Of a stretch of 64,000 bases of DNA, positions 25,510-33,846 are shown in pieces. Every line of letters starts with the position of its first letter. Position 1 is the stretch's first letter. Made by a program: the position numbers and the translations under genes. This stretch comes from Streptomyces sp. NBC_01445 (GTDB lineage Bacteria; Actinomycetota; Actinomycetes; Streptomycetales; Streptomycetaceae), in the NCBI RefSeq assembly GCF_035918235.1, contig NZ_CP109485.1, forward strand, positions 9,207,001 to 9,271,000, read 5' to 3'. The notes beneath the pieces were generated by a model, which saw nothing but the letters and a program-made list of their open reading frames with translations, was not told the DNA's origin and did no database searches.

Positions 25510-26103
25510 ATGAGCGACGACGAGTTCACCCCGGTCCTGGCCGGCGTGGGGCCTCGGCTGCGGGCCCTGCGGAACGAGCGCGGCACGACCCTGGCCCGGC
25601 TGAGCGAGCAGACCGGCATCTCGCTGAGCACCCTCTCGCGCCTGGAGTCCGGGCAGCGCAAGCCCACGCTGGAACTGCTGCTGCCGCTGGCCAAGGCCCA
25701 CCATGTGGCGCTCGACGAGCTGGTCGGCGCACCCGACACGGGCGACCCGCGGATCCACCCCCGCCCCATCACCCGCAACGGCCACACCTACATCCCGCTG
25801 ACCCGGCACCTGGGCGGCCTGCACGCCTACAAACAGATCATGCCGGTGCGCGAACTCGGCGAGGGGGTGCGGCCCGAGCAGAACACGCACGAGGGCTACG
25901 AGTGGCTCTACGTGCTCACCGGCCGCCTGCACCTGGCCCTTGGTGAGTACGACCTCATCCTCACGGCCGGTGAGGCCGCCGAATTCGACACACGCACCCC
26001 GCACGGCTTCGCCAACGCCGGCACGTACCCGGTCGAGTTCCTCTCCCTGTTCGGCCCCCAGGGCGAACGGCTCCACGTGCGGGCACGGCCCAGCGAGGGA
26101 TGA
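25510..26103 (+). CDS. XRE-family regulator with C-terminal cupin
   Basis: A 197-residue regulator: HTH_3 domain (about 12-70; LRALRNERGTTLARLSEQTG, LSTLSRLESGQRKPTLE) and a cupin domain (about 95-190; GYEWLYVLTGRLHLALGEYD). The cupin is expected to bind a small effector. It is divergent from the CPYC flavoprotein. The ATG at 25510 follows ATCGAGGC. Confidence 0.88.
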   Translation: MSDDEFTPVLAGVGPRLRALRNERGTTLARLSEQTGISLSTLSRLESGQRKPTLELLLPLAKAHHVALDELVGAPDTGDPRIHPRPITRNGHTYIPLTRHLGGLHAYKQIMPVRELGEGVRPEQNTHEGYEWLYVLTGRLHLALGEYDLILTAGEAAEFDTRTPHGFANAGTYPVEFLSLFGPQGERLHVRARPSEG

Positions 26104-26107
26104 GCTC

Positions 26108-26641
26108 CTACGCCGGCTTCGCGTCGTCCGCGGCGAACCGGGCGTAGTACACCAACACCGGCCGCAGGCCCCGGCGTTCGTAGAGGCGCTGCGCCCCCGT
26201 GTTCGCGGCCAGCGTGCCGATGAGCAGGTCGGTGACGCCCATGCGGTCCAGTTCGGCGTCGACCAGGTCGAGCAGGAGGGTGCCGATGCCGTGGCCGCGC
26301 TCGGCCGGCAGGACGGACAGCGTCTGGAGCTCGGCGATGCGGGTGCCGGTCACCCAGGTGTCGTCCGGGCCTTCCTCGATCTGTACGAAGGCGTACCCGA
26401 CGGGCTGCCCGTCCCGTTCGGCGAGCAGCACGAACGAGCCCTCGTCGAGGATCCAGCGCCGGTAGCAGCCGCGGCGCAGCTCCCAGGAGTCCTCGTCGGG
26501 GAAGTAGGTGAACCCGGGCTGCACGGACTGGTGATGGGCGTGCAGCGCGAGCCAGAGGGGAGCGAGGCGGTCAATGAGCTCGGCCCCTCCCTTACGGACC
26601 GTGAGGTCGCCGTCGGTGTGCCGGGCCTGGCTCGTGTCCAC
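26108..26641 (-). CDS. GNAT family N-acetyltransferase
   Basis: A 177-residue acetyltransferase. The acetyl-CoA site is AELQTLSVLPAERGHGIGTL (RGHGIG loop), and the C-terminal NTGAQRLYERRGLRPVLV is typical. Substrate unknown. It is convergent with the XRE-cupin gene (4 bp apart). Its upstream region contains a long heptanucleotide repeat about 155 bp before the start. Confidence 0.85.
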   Translation of the reverse strand: MDTSQARHTDGDLTVRKGGAELIDRLAPLWLALHAHHQSVQPGFTYFPDEDSWELRRGCYRRWILDEGSFVLLAERDGQPVGYAFVQIEEGPDDTWVTGTRIAELQTLSVLPAERGHGIGTLLLDLVDAELDRMGVTDLLIGTLAANTGAQRLYERRGLRPVLVYYARFAADDAKPA

Positions 26642-26796
26642 GGACTTCTCGCCTTTCGTGTGCCGGTACGGGGCGTGCGGGACCGCCTTGCCGATGTGAG
26701 CGGTTACTACCCGTCAAATCGGCGCCGCCATAGTAAAAGACAGAAACATTCCGAGCCCTCTTGCGAGCGGACAGCAAACGCTTACATGCTGTCGCG

Positions 26797-26950
26797 CAGT
26801 CCGCAGTCCGCAGTCCGCAGTCCGCAGTCCGCAGTCCGCAGTCCGCAGTCCGCAGTCCGCAGTCCGCAGTCCGCAGTCCGCAGTCCGCAGTCCGCAGTCC
26901 GCAGTCCGCAGTCCGCAGTCCGCAGTCCGCAGTCCGCAGTCCGCAGTCCG
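26797..26950. repeat. 22 tandem copies of CAGTCCG
   Basis: An uninterrupted, perfect 154-bp array of the 7-bp unit CAGTCCG. Because 7 is not a multiple of 3, all three frames cycle and an artificial open frame with a 7-residue repeat passes through it. It lies between GNAT and the second tnpB element, 22 bp from the element end. The rest of 26642-26972 shows no gene. Confidence 0.95.
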
Positions 26951-26972
26951 ACGACGAGTACGAGGAGAGACG

Positions 26973-27120
26973 TTGACGCTCCCCTCCCTGAAGGGAGGGG
27001 ATTCTTACGGCTCGCGCCGTGAGATTTCCTGTTTCATCGCCGACTGCCCGCCCGGAGAACTCCGTTGAGGTCTTACACCAGCTCCGCAGGCTGCAACCGC
27101 CCGTCCGGCGGCCAGAAGGT
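26973..27120 (-). ncRNA. predicted omega RNA (reRNA) of the second TnpB, 3' part
   Basis: By the IS605 rule the scaffold covers the tnpB 3' end and the hairpin at 26981-27000, ending at 26973; the guide would start CGTCTCTCCTCGTACTCGTC on the minus strand. The 27120 boundary is arbitrary. Confidence 0.4.
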
Positions 27121-28210
27121 TCTTCGCCGCGTTCACGTCCCGGTCATGGGTCGTGCCGCAGCTGTCGCACGTCCATGTGCGAACGTGCAGAGGCATCTTG
27201 TCCTGCAAGGCACCGCAGGTGGAGCACAGCTTGGACGAGGGGAAGAACCGGTCGACGGTGATCACCTCACGCCCGTACCAGGCGGCTTTGTACTCCAGCA
27301 TGCTACGGAACTGAGACCATGCGGCATCGCTGATGGCGCGGGCCAGTTTCCGGTTCTTGACCATGTTGCGCACGGTCAGATCCTCGATCACGAGCGTTTG
27401 GTTCTCACGCACGAGACGAGTAGTGATCTTGTGGAGCGCGTCACGCCTGCGGTCGGCGATCCGCGCATGGATCCTGGCGACCTTGCGCCGGGCCTTGGCC
27501 CGGTTGGCGCCGTCGCCCTTGGCCTTCTTCGCCAGCCTGCGCTGAGCTTTCGCAAGTGCGACCCGGTCGCGCCGCTCGTGCCTCGCGTTGGCGATCTTCT
27601 CGCCCGTCGAGAGGGTCAGGAGGTGGTCGAGACCGGCATCGATGCCGACCGCGGCATCCTTGGTGGGCAGGTGCTTGACGCTGGGGTCCTCGCACAGCAG
27701 GGAGACGAACCAGCGCCCGGCCGCGTCCTGACTGACGGTCACGGTAGAGGGGCTACTGCCCTCGGGCAGGGGCCGGGACCACACCATGTTCAGCGGTTCG
27801 GACATCTTCGCGAGCCGCAACTCACCGTCCCGGAAACGGAATGCCGAGGTGGTGTACTCGGCGGACTTCCGCGACTTCTTCCGGCTCTTGAAGCGCGGAT
27901 ACTTGGCCCGCTTGCCGAAGAAGTGGGTGAACGCTCCTTGCAGGTGCCGCAGCGCCTGCTGGAGCGGGACCGAGGAGACCTCGTTCAGGTAGGCCAGTTC
28001 CTCGGTTTTCTTCCACGCTGTCAGCATCGCGGAGGTCTGGTTGTAGTTGACCCGCTCCTGCCGCGCCCACGCCTCGGTCCGGGCGGCGAGCGCCATGTTG
28101 TAGACCTTGCGCACGCATCCGAACGTGCGCGACAGCTCCGCTGCCTGCGCATCCGTCGGATAGAAGCGGTACTTGAACGCCCGCTTCACATGGCTCGTAG
28201 TCACGCTCAC
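27005..28210 (-). CDS. tnpB: TnpB RNA-guided endonuclease (second element)
   Basis: A 401-residue TnpB, different from the first in length and sequence. RuvC residues D191 (VGIDAGLDH), E276 (LVIEDLTV) and D358 (DRDVNAAKN) and zinc cysteines C329, C332, C348 and C351 are all present. The N-terminal AFKYRFYPTDAQAAELSRTFG is the conserved TnpB opening. The ATG at 28210 is chosen. The stop lies within 5 bp of the terminal hairpin. Without its own TnpA the element would need a transposase in trans; the nuclease appears intact. Confidence 0.9.
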   Translation of the reverse strand: MSVTTSHVKRAFKYRFYPTDAQAAELSRTFGCVRKVYNMALAARTEAWARQERVNYNQTSAMLTAWKKTEELAYLNEVSSVPLQQALRHLQGAFTHFFGKRAKYPRFKSRKKSRKSAEYTTSAFRFRDGELRLAKMSEPLNMVWSRPLPEGSSPSTVTVSQDAAGRWFVSLLCEDPSVKHLPTKDAAVGIDAGLDHLLTLSTGEKIANARHERRDRVALAKAQRRLAKKAKGDGANRAKARRKVARIHARIADRRRDALHKITTRLVRENQTLVIEDLTVRNMVKNRKLARAISDAAWSQFRSMLEYKAAWYGREVITVDRFFPSSKLCSTCGALQDKMPLHVRTWTCDSCGTTHDRDVNAAKNLLAAGRAVAACGAGVRPQRSSPGGQSAMKQEISRREP

Positions 28211-28356
28211 AAACTAGCGTCACCACACGTGAAGTTCCAACCTGCGGGTCAGAGCACTGTGATCCGCCCTGGCGGCGAATCCCAGCCCGCGGCACTGCTC
28301 CGCAGGAGTCCGATTCCTCTCCGCCCTGAAGGGCGGGGTATCCACGGAGGTATCCG

Positions 28357-29112
28357 ATGAAGCCGCTACGTCTGGCCACAGCCGCCGGAGCCGCCGTACT
28401 GCTCACGTTGGGTGCGGCGGGCGAGAGTTGGGCCTCGACGCCCACCGTCCGCTGGACGACGGGCGCACCGACGCCCGTCACCGAGCTGACCCTGCCGATG
28501 TCGTTCGAGTCAGCCCCCGACGCGTCCGGCATCTACTTCGCGTACTACACGACCCTGGAGAGCGGGACCCGGCCGTACGCGGGCTTCCAGCCGAAGCCGG
28601 CCGTCGACGGAAAGCCCACCCTCCAGGCCATCTTCAGCTCCTTCAACCCCAACGCCACCACCACGGACAGCCACTGCAAGTACGGCGCCGACGGCGGCGC
28701 GGGCGTCAGCTGCGCCGTCCAATTCCCTTACACGAAGGGCACGATGTATGCCGTCAAGCTCTCACGGGTGAGCGACGACGGTACGACGCAGCTGATGAAC
28801 GGTGAGGTCGTCAACACCGAGACCGGTGCCGACGTGGCGCACATCGGCAGTTTCAGGCTCCCCGTCGCGTCCGGCCGGTTCAAGTCCGCCGACCAGGGGT
28901 TCATCGAGCCGTATCTGACGGCGGGCTGCTCGCAGCAGGTGACCGTCACCTATGGCAGACCTGTCGGGACGGAGGGCGGGAACAAGTACACCGGAAACCT
29001 CCCCACCGTCACCGATCCCGCGTCCGGCAGTTGCCTGAGCAGCACGTCGTCCGACACGCCGGTCGGCCGGAAGGTCACCGTGACGGGCGACCAGTTCACG
29101 GCCGGTGGCTGA
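28357..29112 (+). CDS. secreted protein of unknown function
   Basis: A 251-residue exported protein. The signal peptide MKPLRLATAAGAAVLLTLG ends near ESWAS. The mature part has four cysteines (HCKYG, SCAVQ, GCSQQ, SCLSS) likely forming two disulfides, and phrases such as IYFAYYTTLESGTRPYAG and LQAIFSSFNPNAT that suggest a beta-sandwich. I cannot name the family. The second tnpB element sits directly in its leader: the present ribosome site (CGGAG) is at the element edge, while joining the flanks gives GAGGAGAG about 11 bases before ATG. Confidence 0.7.
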   Translation: MKPLRLATAAGAAVLLTLGAAGESWASTPTVRWTTGAPTPVTELTLPMSFESAPDASGIYFAYYTTLESGTRPYAGFQPKPAVDGKPTLQAIFSSFNPNATTTDSHCKYGADGGAGVSCAVQFPYTKGTMYAVKLSRVSDDGTTQLMNGEVVNTETGADVAHIGSFRLPVASGRFKSADQGFIEPYLTAGCSQQVTVTYGRPVGTEGGNKYTGNLPTVTDPASGSCLSSTSSDTPVGRKVTVTGDQFTAGG

Positions 29113-29155
29113 ACACGCGTCGGACGGGCGGGCGTGACCCTCTATCGTGGAGGCC

Positions 29156-30091
29156 ATGTCCGCCCCTGAACTGATCCGCATCGTCTCCCGCGACTCGCCC
29201 ATGGCACTGGCCCAGGTGGAGCGCGTACGTGCCGAACTGGCCGCCCTGCACCCGGGAATCCGCACTTCGGTCGTCCCCGTCAAGACGACCGGCGACAAGT
29301 GGATGGGTGACCTGTCCGTGGTCGAGGGGAAGGGGGCGTTCACCAAGGAGGTCGACGCCGCGCTGCTCGCCGGTGAGGCCGACCTCGCGGTGCACTGCGT
29401 CAAGGATGTGCCCGCCGACCGGCCCCTGCCCGCGGGAACGGTGTTCGCCGCGTTCCTCAAGCGGGACGACATCCGGGACGCCCTCATCCATCCGGACGGC
29501 CTGACGCTCGACAAACTCCCGTCCGGTACGCGGATCGGCACCTCGTCCGTGCGCCGCATCGCCCAGGTCTCCGCCGCGTACCCGCACCTCGAGTGCGTGC
29601 CGATGCGAGGCAACGCGAACCGGCGCCTGGAGAAGCTCGCGGCGGGCGACGCCGACGCGCTCCTCCTGGCCGCCGCCGGCCTCGAACGCATCGGGCGTAC
29701 GGACGTGATCACAGAGGTCCTGTCGCCCGAGGTCATGTGCCCGCCGATCGGCGCAGGGATCCTGGCTCTTCAGTGCCGTGAGGGCGACACCGACCTGATC
29801 GACACGATCTCCGGGCTCGGTGACCCCGACGCCCACCGCGAGGCGAGTGCGGAGCGCATGTTCCTCCACGTCCTCCAGGGGCACTGCAACAGCCCGATCG
29901 CCGGGTTCGCCAGGGCGGAGCGCAGCGGTGATCTGTCGCTGCGGGCCTGCGTGTTCACCCCGGACGGGAAGACCGTGCTCAACGCTCACGAGTGGGCCGG
30001 CCCTCTCGACCCCGCGACCCTCGGAACCTCGGTCGCCGTGGCCCTGCTGCGGCAGGGAGCGCGTGAGCTGATCGACTCGATCTCGCACTGA
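29156..30091 (+). CDS. hemC: hydroxymethylbilane synthase paralogue
   Basis: A 311-residue porphobilinogen deaminase-family protein (tetrapyrrole pathway). It has the substrate segments [21 protein letters not shown] and RDDIRDALI, and the cofactor cysteine in [12 protein letters not shown]. The usual HSxKD loop is HCVKDVP. It stands alone, whereas the housekeeping gene normally sits in a hemACDB cluster, so this is probably an extra copy. The start may be leaderless: TATCGT (29143-29148) lies 7 nt before ATG 29156; GTG 29147 is the alternative. Confidence 0.85.
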   Translation: MSAPELIRIVSRDSPMALAQVERVRAELAALHPGIRTSVVPVKTTGDKWMGDLSVVEGKGAFTKEVDAALLAGEADLAVHCVKDVPADRPLPAGTVFAAFLKRDDIRDALIHPDGLTLDKLPSGTRIGTSSVRRIAQVSAAYPHLECVPMRGNANRRLEKLAAGDADALLLAAAGLERIGRTDVITEVLSPEVMCPPIGAGILALQCREGDTDLIDTISGLGDPDAHREASAERMFLHVLQGHCNSPIAGFARAERSGDLSLRACVFTPDGKTVLNAHEWAGPLDPATLGTSVAVALLRQGARELIDSISH

Positions 30092-30103
30092 ACGGCAGGC
30101 CCG

Positions 30104-31054
30104 TCACTGCGCGGCGAGCCACTCGCTGTACCACGCGAGGGTGCGGTCCAGGACCTCGCCGAGCGGTGTGGGGTGCACACCGAAGGCCGCTTCGAAAGCG
30201 GCGGAGTCGACGATCTGCGGCTCGGTGTGCTGGTAGAACATCTCGGCGTACTCGGCCATGAAGACCTCGTCGAAGGGGCCGAAGGGGCGGGCCTCGTCGA
30301 GGATCGTCGCGCTGAGCGGGCGTCCGACGCGCGCCTCGATCAAGCGGTGGATCTCGCGGGTGCTGACCGCCGGCGCGGTCGGCAGGTGCCATACGCGCCC
30401 GTCGCCGTCGGTCCGCTCGCCGAGCGTCGCGAGCCCCGAGGCGACATCGCCGATGTACGTGTAGCTGTGCGGCAGGTCGATGTCGCCGAGGCCGAGAACC
30501 TCGCCGCTGGTCAGCGCGCCCGGGAAGACGGTGGCGCCGAGCGAGGAGTTGATGACGCCCGGGCCGACGAAGTCCGCCGAGCGGGCGAGCGCCACCCTGA
30601 CCCGGCCCTCCTGGTGGGCCGCGAGGTACTCCCCGTCGAGCTCGGCCCGCATCCGCCCCTTGCGTGACGTCGCGTTCCACGGGGTGCTCTCGGTCATCAC
30701 CTCGCCTTTGGTCTCCCCGTAGGGGTAGAGGGTGTCGAGGACGACGAGCCGCGCGCCCGTCTCCTGTACGGCGCCCAGGATCGCCTTCGTGATGCGGGGC
30801 ATCACCTCGACCTGGAGGTGATAGCCGACGTTGACGCAGTGGTGGACGACGTCGGCTCCCGTGACAGCGACCCGCGCGCCTTCGAGGGTGCTCACGTCGG
30901 CCGCGAACCGCTCCACCCCGTCGAGGGCGGGGCCGTCACCCTTGCGGTCGACGAGCCGCACGGCGTGGCCTCGGCCGGCCAGCTCCTGGGCGAGCGCGGT
31001 CCCTGCGGGGCCCGAGCCGAGAACGGTGTGGGATCCGTGTGCGGTGGCAGTCAT
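30104..31054 (-). CDS. NAD-dependent epimerase/dehydratase-like oxidoreductase
   Basis: A 316-residue extended short-chain dehydrogenase. The N-terminus TVLGSGPAGTALAQELAGRG supplies the dinucleotide site; LDTLYPYGETKGEV aligns with the region of the catalytic Tyr, though a YxxxK is not clear. It is divergent from a TetR gene, with an inverted repeat between them, so it is probably the regulator's target. Convergent with hemC (12 bp). Confidence 0.8.
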   Translation of the reverse strand: MTATAHGSHTVLGSGPAGTALAQELAGRGHAVRLVDRKGDGPALDGVERFAADVSTLEGARVAVTGADVVHHCVNVGYHLQVEVMPRITKAILGAVQETGARLVVLDTLYPYGETKGEVMTESTPWNATSRKGRMRAELDGEYLAAHQEGRVRVALARSADFVGPGVINSSLGATVFPGALTSGEVLGLGDIDLPHSYTYIGDVASGLATLGERTDGDGRVWHLPTAPAVSTREIHRLIEARVGRPLSATILDEARPFGPFDEVFMAEYAEMFYQHTEPQIVDSAAFEAAFGVHPTPLGEVLDRTLAWYSEWLAAQ

Positions 31055-31091
31055 GATGCTTTCCTCTCAGCGGGTGATTGTGTATTGCTTT

Positions 31092-31108
31092 AGTTAGAGA
31101 CCGTAACT
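31092..31108. promoter_or_regulatory. candidate TetR operator AGTTA-N7-TAACT
   Basis: A perfect 5-bp inverted repeat (AGTTA GAGACCG TAACT) between the divergent epimerase and TetR genes, 38 bp upstream of the epimerase start. Confidence 0.6.
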
Positions 31109-31235
31109 GAAGTGTTGGTGTGTGGCAAGGTCCTGGGTGGCCTGCCGTCGTTATGCTCCGGAACTGTCGTTAGGCTGAGTCACGCAGTTGATTCGTCCAG
31201 CGGTCAGCCGTCAGTAGTTCAGAGGAGCAGCCACC

Positions 31236-31958
31236 GTGGCCGAGGCCGCCCGGACCCCCAGGGCCCGCTACCGCGAGCAGACGCGCGCGGAGATCAAGGA
31301 CATCGCCCTCGCGCAGCTCGCCGAGGGCGGCACTGCGGCCGTGGCCCTGACCCGGATCGCCAAGCAGGTCGGTCTGTCGGGCCCGGCCCTGTACCGCTAC
31401 TTCGACAGCCGGGACGCGCTCCTGACCGAGCTGATCCGCGACGCGTACGCCGACCTCGCCGCCGCTGTCACCGCGGTCGCCGGGACCTGGCCCGCGAAGG
31501 CGCCCACGGCCCGCGCCCGGCTGCACGGGCTCGCGGACGCCTGCCGCTCCTGGGCGACCGAGCAGCCGCACCGCTACCTGCTGATCCAGGGCACGCCCGT
31601 GCCCGGGTACACGGCCCCGGCCGACACGCTCGACAGCGCCCGCGCCGTACTCGGCCCGTTCCTCACCGCGTTCGAGGGGGCGCGCGCCTCGGAGGCGGCT
31701 CAGTCGCTCGTCGAGGAGATGACGGCATGGGCCGGCCGGGACACCTCGGTCGCCGAGTGGGTGCAGCAGCATGCCGGCGAGTCCACGCACGGCGAGGAGG
31801 CGGGCACCGCCCTCGCCGGGGCGGTGCTCGCCTGGTCCCACCTTCATGGAGCGATCAGCCTTGAGGTGTCCGGTCAGTTCGCGGGGATGGGCCACGGTGG
31901 CGGCACGCTGCTCGCGGCCCAGATCGACATGCTGGCCGACGCGTTCGGTCTCGCCTGA
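31236..31958 (+). CDS. TetR family transcriptional regulator
   Basis: A 240-residue repressor. The HTH is at about 15-60 (RAEIKDIALAQLAEGGTAAV, LTRIAKQVGLSGPALYRYFD) and the C-terminal half looks like the TetR_C_33-type ligand domain (ATEQPHRYLLIQGTPVPGY). The GTG at 31236 has AGGAG 10 nt upstream. It is divergent from the epimerase and ends 3 bp from the convergent serine hydrolase. Confidence 0.88.
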   Translation: MAEAARTPRARYREQTRAEIKDIALAQLAEGGTAAVALTRIAKQVGLSGPALYRYFDSRDALLTELIRDAYADLAAAVTAVAGTWPAKAPTARARLHGLADACRSWATEQPHRYLLIQGTPVPGYTAPADTLDSARAVLGPFLTAFEGARASEAAQSLVEEMTAWAGRDTSVAEWVQQHAGESTHGEEAGTALAGAVLAWSHLHGAISLEVSGQFAGMGHGGGTLLAAQIDMLADAFGLA

Positions 31959-31961
31959 CGG

Positions 31962-33113
31962 TCAGGCGGTCTCGGCGGCCACGTACCGCCAGAAGTCGCG
32001 CATCAGCGCGGGATGGGTGGGGCCTGTCATTTCCACCTGCGTGAGCAGGATGCTGACCGCGCCCGTGGACGGGACGAGATACGCCGCCGTTCCGGTGCCG
32101 CCGACCCAGCCGTAGCGGCCCATGACGTTCCACGGATTGTCGGGCGCCACGTCGACCGAGCCGCCGAAGCCCCAGCCCTGCCCCTCCGTGAACAGGCCGC
32201 TGGCTTCGCGCTGAGCGGCCGTCAGGTGATTTGTCGTCATCTGCCGTACCGCGTCGGCCGACAGGAGACGCCTGCCGCCCGCGACCCCTTCCGCGAGCAG
32301 CATCCTGGCGAAGGCGTGCCAGTCGTCGACGGTCGAGACGAGCCCGCCCGCGCCGGACGGGAACTCGGGCAGGCTGCTCCACTGCCCGTCGGGAGCGTCC
32401 GCGAGTTCGAGGCCGCCCTCCGGGCGCGGGCGGTAGGACGTGGTGAACCGGTCGAGCTTGCCGGCCGGCACCTCGAATCCGGTGTCGGTCATCCCGAGCG
32501 GCTCGAAGACGCGCTCAGCCAGGAAGTCCGGCAGCGTGCTCCCCGTCACCCGGGAGATCAGCACTCCCTGGATGTCCGAGCACGTGTTGTACAGCCACGC
32601 CTCACCCGGCTGGTTGAGCAGCGGGATGCGGGCGAGGTGCGCCATCCACTCGTCGGGCGGCGGGACGAGCTGAGGGGAGAGGCCGTTCTTCTGCAGCCCG
32701 AACAGCGACTGCACCGCCGGCAGCGAGAAGTCGGACGGGAAGCCCCAGCCCGCGCGGAACGTCAGGAGATCGGCCACCGTGATCGGCCGGGCCGCGGGGA
32801 CCACGTCGTCGACCGGAGCGTCCGGCGCAGAGACCACCACCGGTTTCGCGATCTCGGGAAGCCACTGGTCGACCGGGTCGTTCAGCGCGATCCGCCCCTC
32901 GTCGACCAGCATCATCACGGCCGCGGCGACCATGGGCTTGGTGATCGAGGCGATGCGGAAGATCGAGTCCCGGGCCATCGGAGTACTGCCTCCGAGGGCG
33001 GCCGAACCGGCGGTCTCCACCTCGACCCGGTCACCACGGGCCACCAGCGCCACCGCCCCCGGCAGCGAACCGTCGCGGACGTGCGGCGCGAAAATGTCCT
33101 GCAAGCTGGTCAT
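31962..33113 (-). CDS. beta-lactamase-related serine hydrolase (class C fold)
   Basis: A 383-residue cytoplasmic-looking protein without a signal peptide. The nucleophile motif is FRIASITKP (S56-x-x-K59), with the tyrosine motif in WLYNTCSD and the end segment WNVMGRYGWVGGTGTAAYLVP in place of KTG. Members are esterases, transesterases or D-aminopeptidases. The start ATG is at 33113; substrate unknown. Confidence 0.85.
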   Translation of the reverse strand: MTSLQDIFAPHVRDGSLPGAVALVARGDRVEVETAGSAALGGSTPMARDSIFRIASITKPMVAAAVMMLVDEGRIALNDPVDQWLPEIAKPVVVSAPDAPVDDVVPAARPITVADLLTFRAGWGFPSDFSLPAVQSLFGLQKNGLSPQLVPPPDEWMAHLARIPLLNQPGEAWLYNTCSDIQGVLISRVTGSTLPDFLAERVFEPLGMTDTGFEVPAGKLDRFTTSYRPRPEGGLELADAPDGQWSSLPEFPSGAGGLVSTVDDWHAFARMLLAEGVAGGRRLLSADAVRQMTTNHLTAAQREASGLFTEGQGWGFGGSVDVAPDNPWNVMGRYGWVGGTGTAAYLVPSTGAVSILLTQVEMTGPTHPALMRDFWRYVAAETA

Positions 33114-33221
33114 CGATCCACCTTCTCGAGTGTGGGGTCGAAGGGGAGACTCCCCACGCGGCGCGGATTCATCGGCCGGGGCGCCGCCGGCTTACCCGAA
33201 AGGCGGCGGGGAGGAGGCCGG

Positions 33222-33650
33222 ATGACCCAAGAGGCGACAGGGATGAGGCCCTGGCGGTTCATGGTCCGGTTCGGCACGGTCAGCTCATGGTCCGGTTCGG
33301 CACGGTCAGCCTCCTCGCCGACTTCGCCTACGAGGGCGCCCGTTCGGTCACCGGCCCCCTCCTCGCCTTGCTCGGCGCGTCCGCGGCCGTCGTCGGCGCC
33401 GTGACAGGAGGGGTGCTGATCGTCCTGCCGGTCCTCTCGGCTGCGGTGCCCGCGCTCGCGTTCACCGACTCCCTCGCCCCGGTCGTGCTCGGCGCTCTGG
33501 TGTGGGGTGCGGCGACCGGTGTGCAGGAGGCCACTCTGCGAGCAGTCGTGGCCGATCTCGTCGCGCCGGGCCGCAGGGGACGGCGTCTTCGCCGCGGTCG
33601 TGGGTGTGGCCGCGTTGGATGGAGATGTCGTGGAGCGCCCTGTGAGCGCC
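33222..33650 (+). pseudogene. degenerate MFS transporter
   Basis: Starts with a good site (GGGGAGGAGG) and MTQEATGMRPWRFMVRFGTV, then a 26-bp tandem duplication shifts the frame. In the shifted frame it continues SLLADFAYEGARSVTGPLLA and LIVLPVLSAAVPALAF up to VVADLVAPGRR, then a second shift moves to GVFAAVVGVAALDG. A full transporter has about 400 residues; here the middle helices are missing too. So at least three lesions are visible: duplication, internal deletion and a later frameshift. Confidence 0.75.
33259..33310 (+). repeat. 26-bp perfect tandem duplication
   Basis: Two adjacent copies (33259-33284 and 33285-33310) beginning TCATGGTCCGGTTCGGCACG. Being 26 bp, it shifts the reading frame of the MFS gene. 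Confidence 0.95.
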
Positions 33651-33846
33651 CCTCCGGCGCGGCCGTACTCCTGCCGGCCGTCACCGGCGTCAGGCTCTGC
33701 CGCCCGTGACCGCCCCGCCAACACGCCGACGTTGTCGGCCAGTTGGGGCTGAACGCCGGTCGCGGACCCCCGATCCGCGACGCGCGAGGTCCGGATTCGG
33801 CCGCACGTCTCGGCGGGCGGAGGGAGTTGCGCATAGGCTTCGCGCC

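Larger units (their letters stand above)
26973..28349. mobile_element. tnpB-only IS605-like element
   Basis: A 1.38-kb element with one gene. Its tnpB-side end starts TTGACGCT and has a perfect CCCCTCCC-TGAA-GGGAGGGG hairpin (26981-27000); the other end has CCGCCC-TGAA-GGGCGG (28321-28336). Both flanks match the first element's pattern (CG|TTGA... and ...AG|GTA). The far boundary is ambiguous because GTATCC occurs at 28338 and 28350; 28349 keeps a spacing like the first element's. No tnpA is present. Confidence 0.75.

Noticed and set aside
26797..26950. Possible CRISPR array or repeat-containing protein at the heptanucleotide array
   Set aside because: There are no spacers; it is a pure 7-bp tandem repeat. 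The open frame with SPQSAVR-type repeats arises because 7-bp units cycle through all three frames, and it has no start signal.
31952..31968. Terminator hairpin between TetR and serine hydrolase
   Set aside because: CGCCTGAC/GTCAGGCG is a perfect palindrome but has a 1-nt centre and consists largely of the two opposing stop codons, so it is weak evidence for termination.
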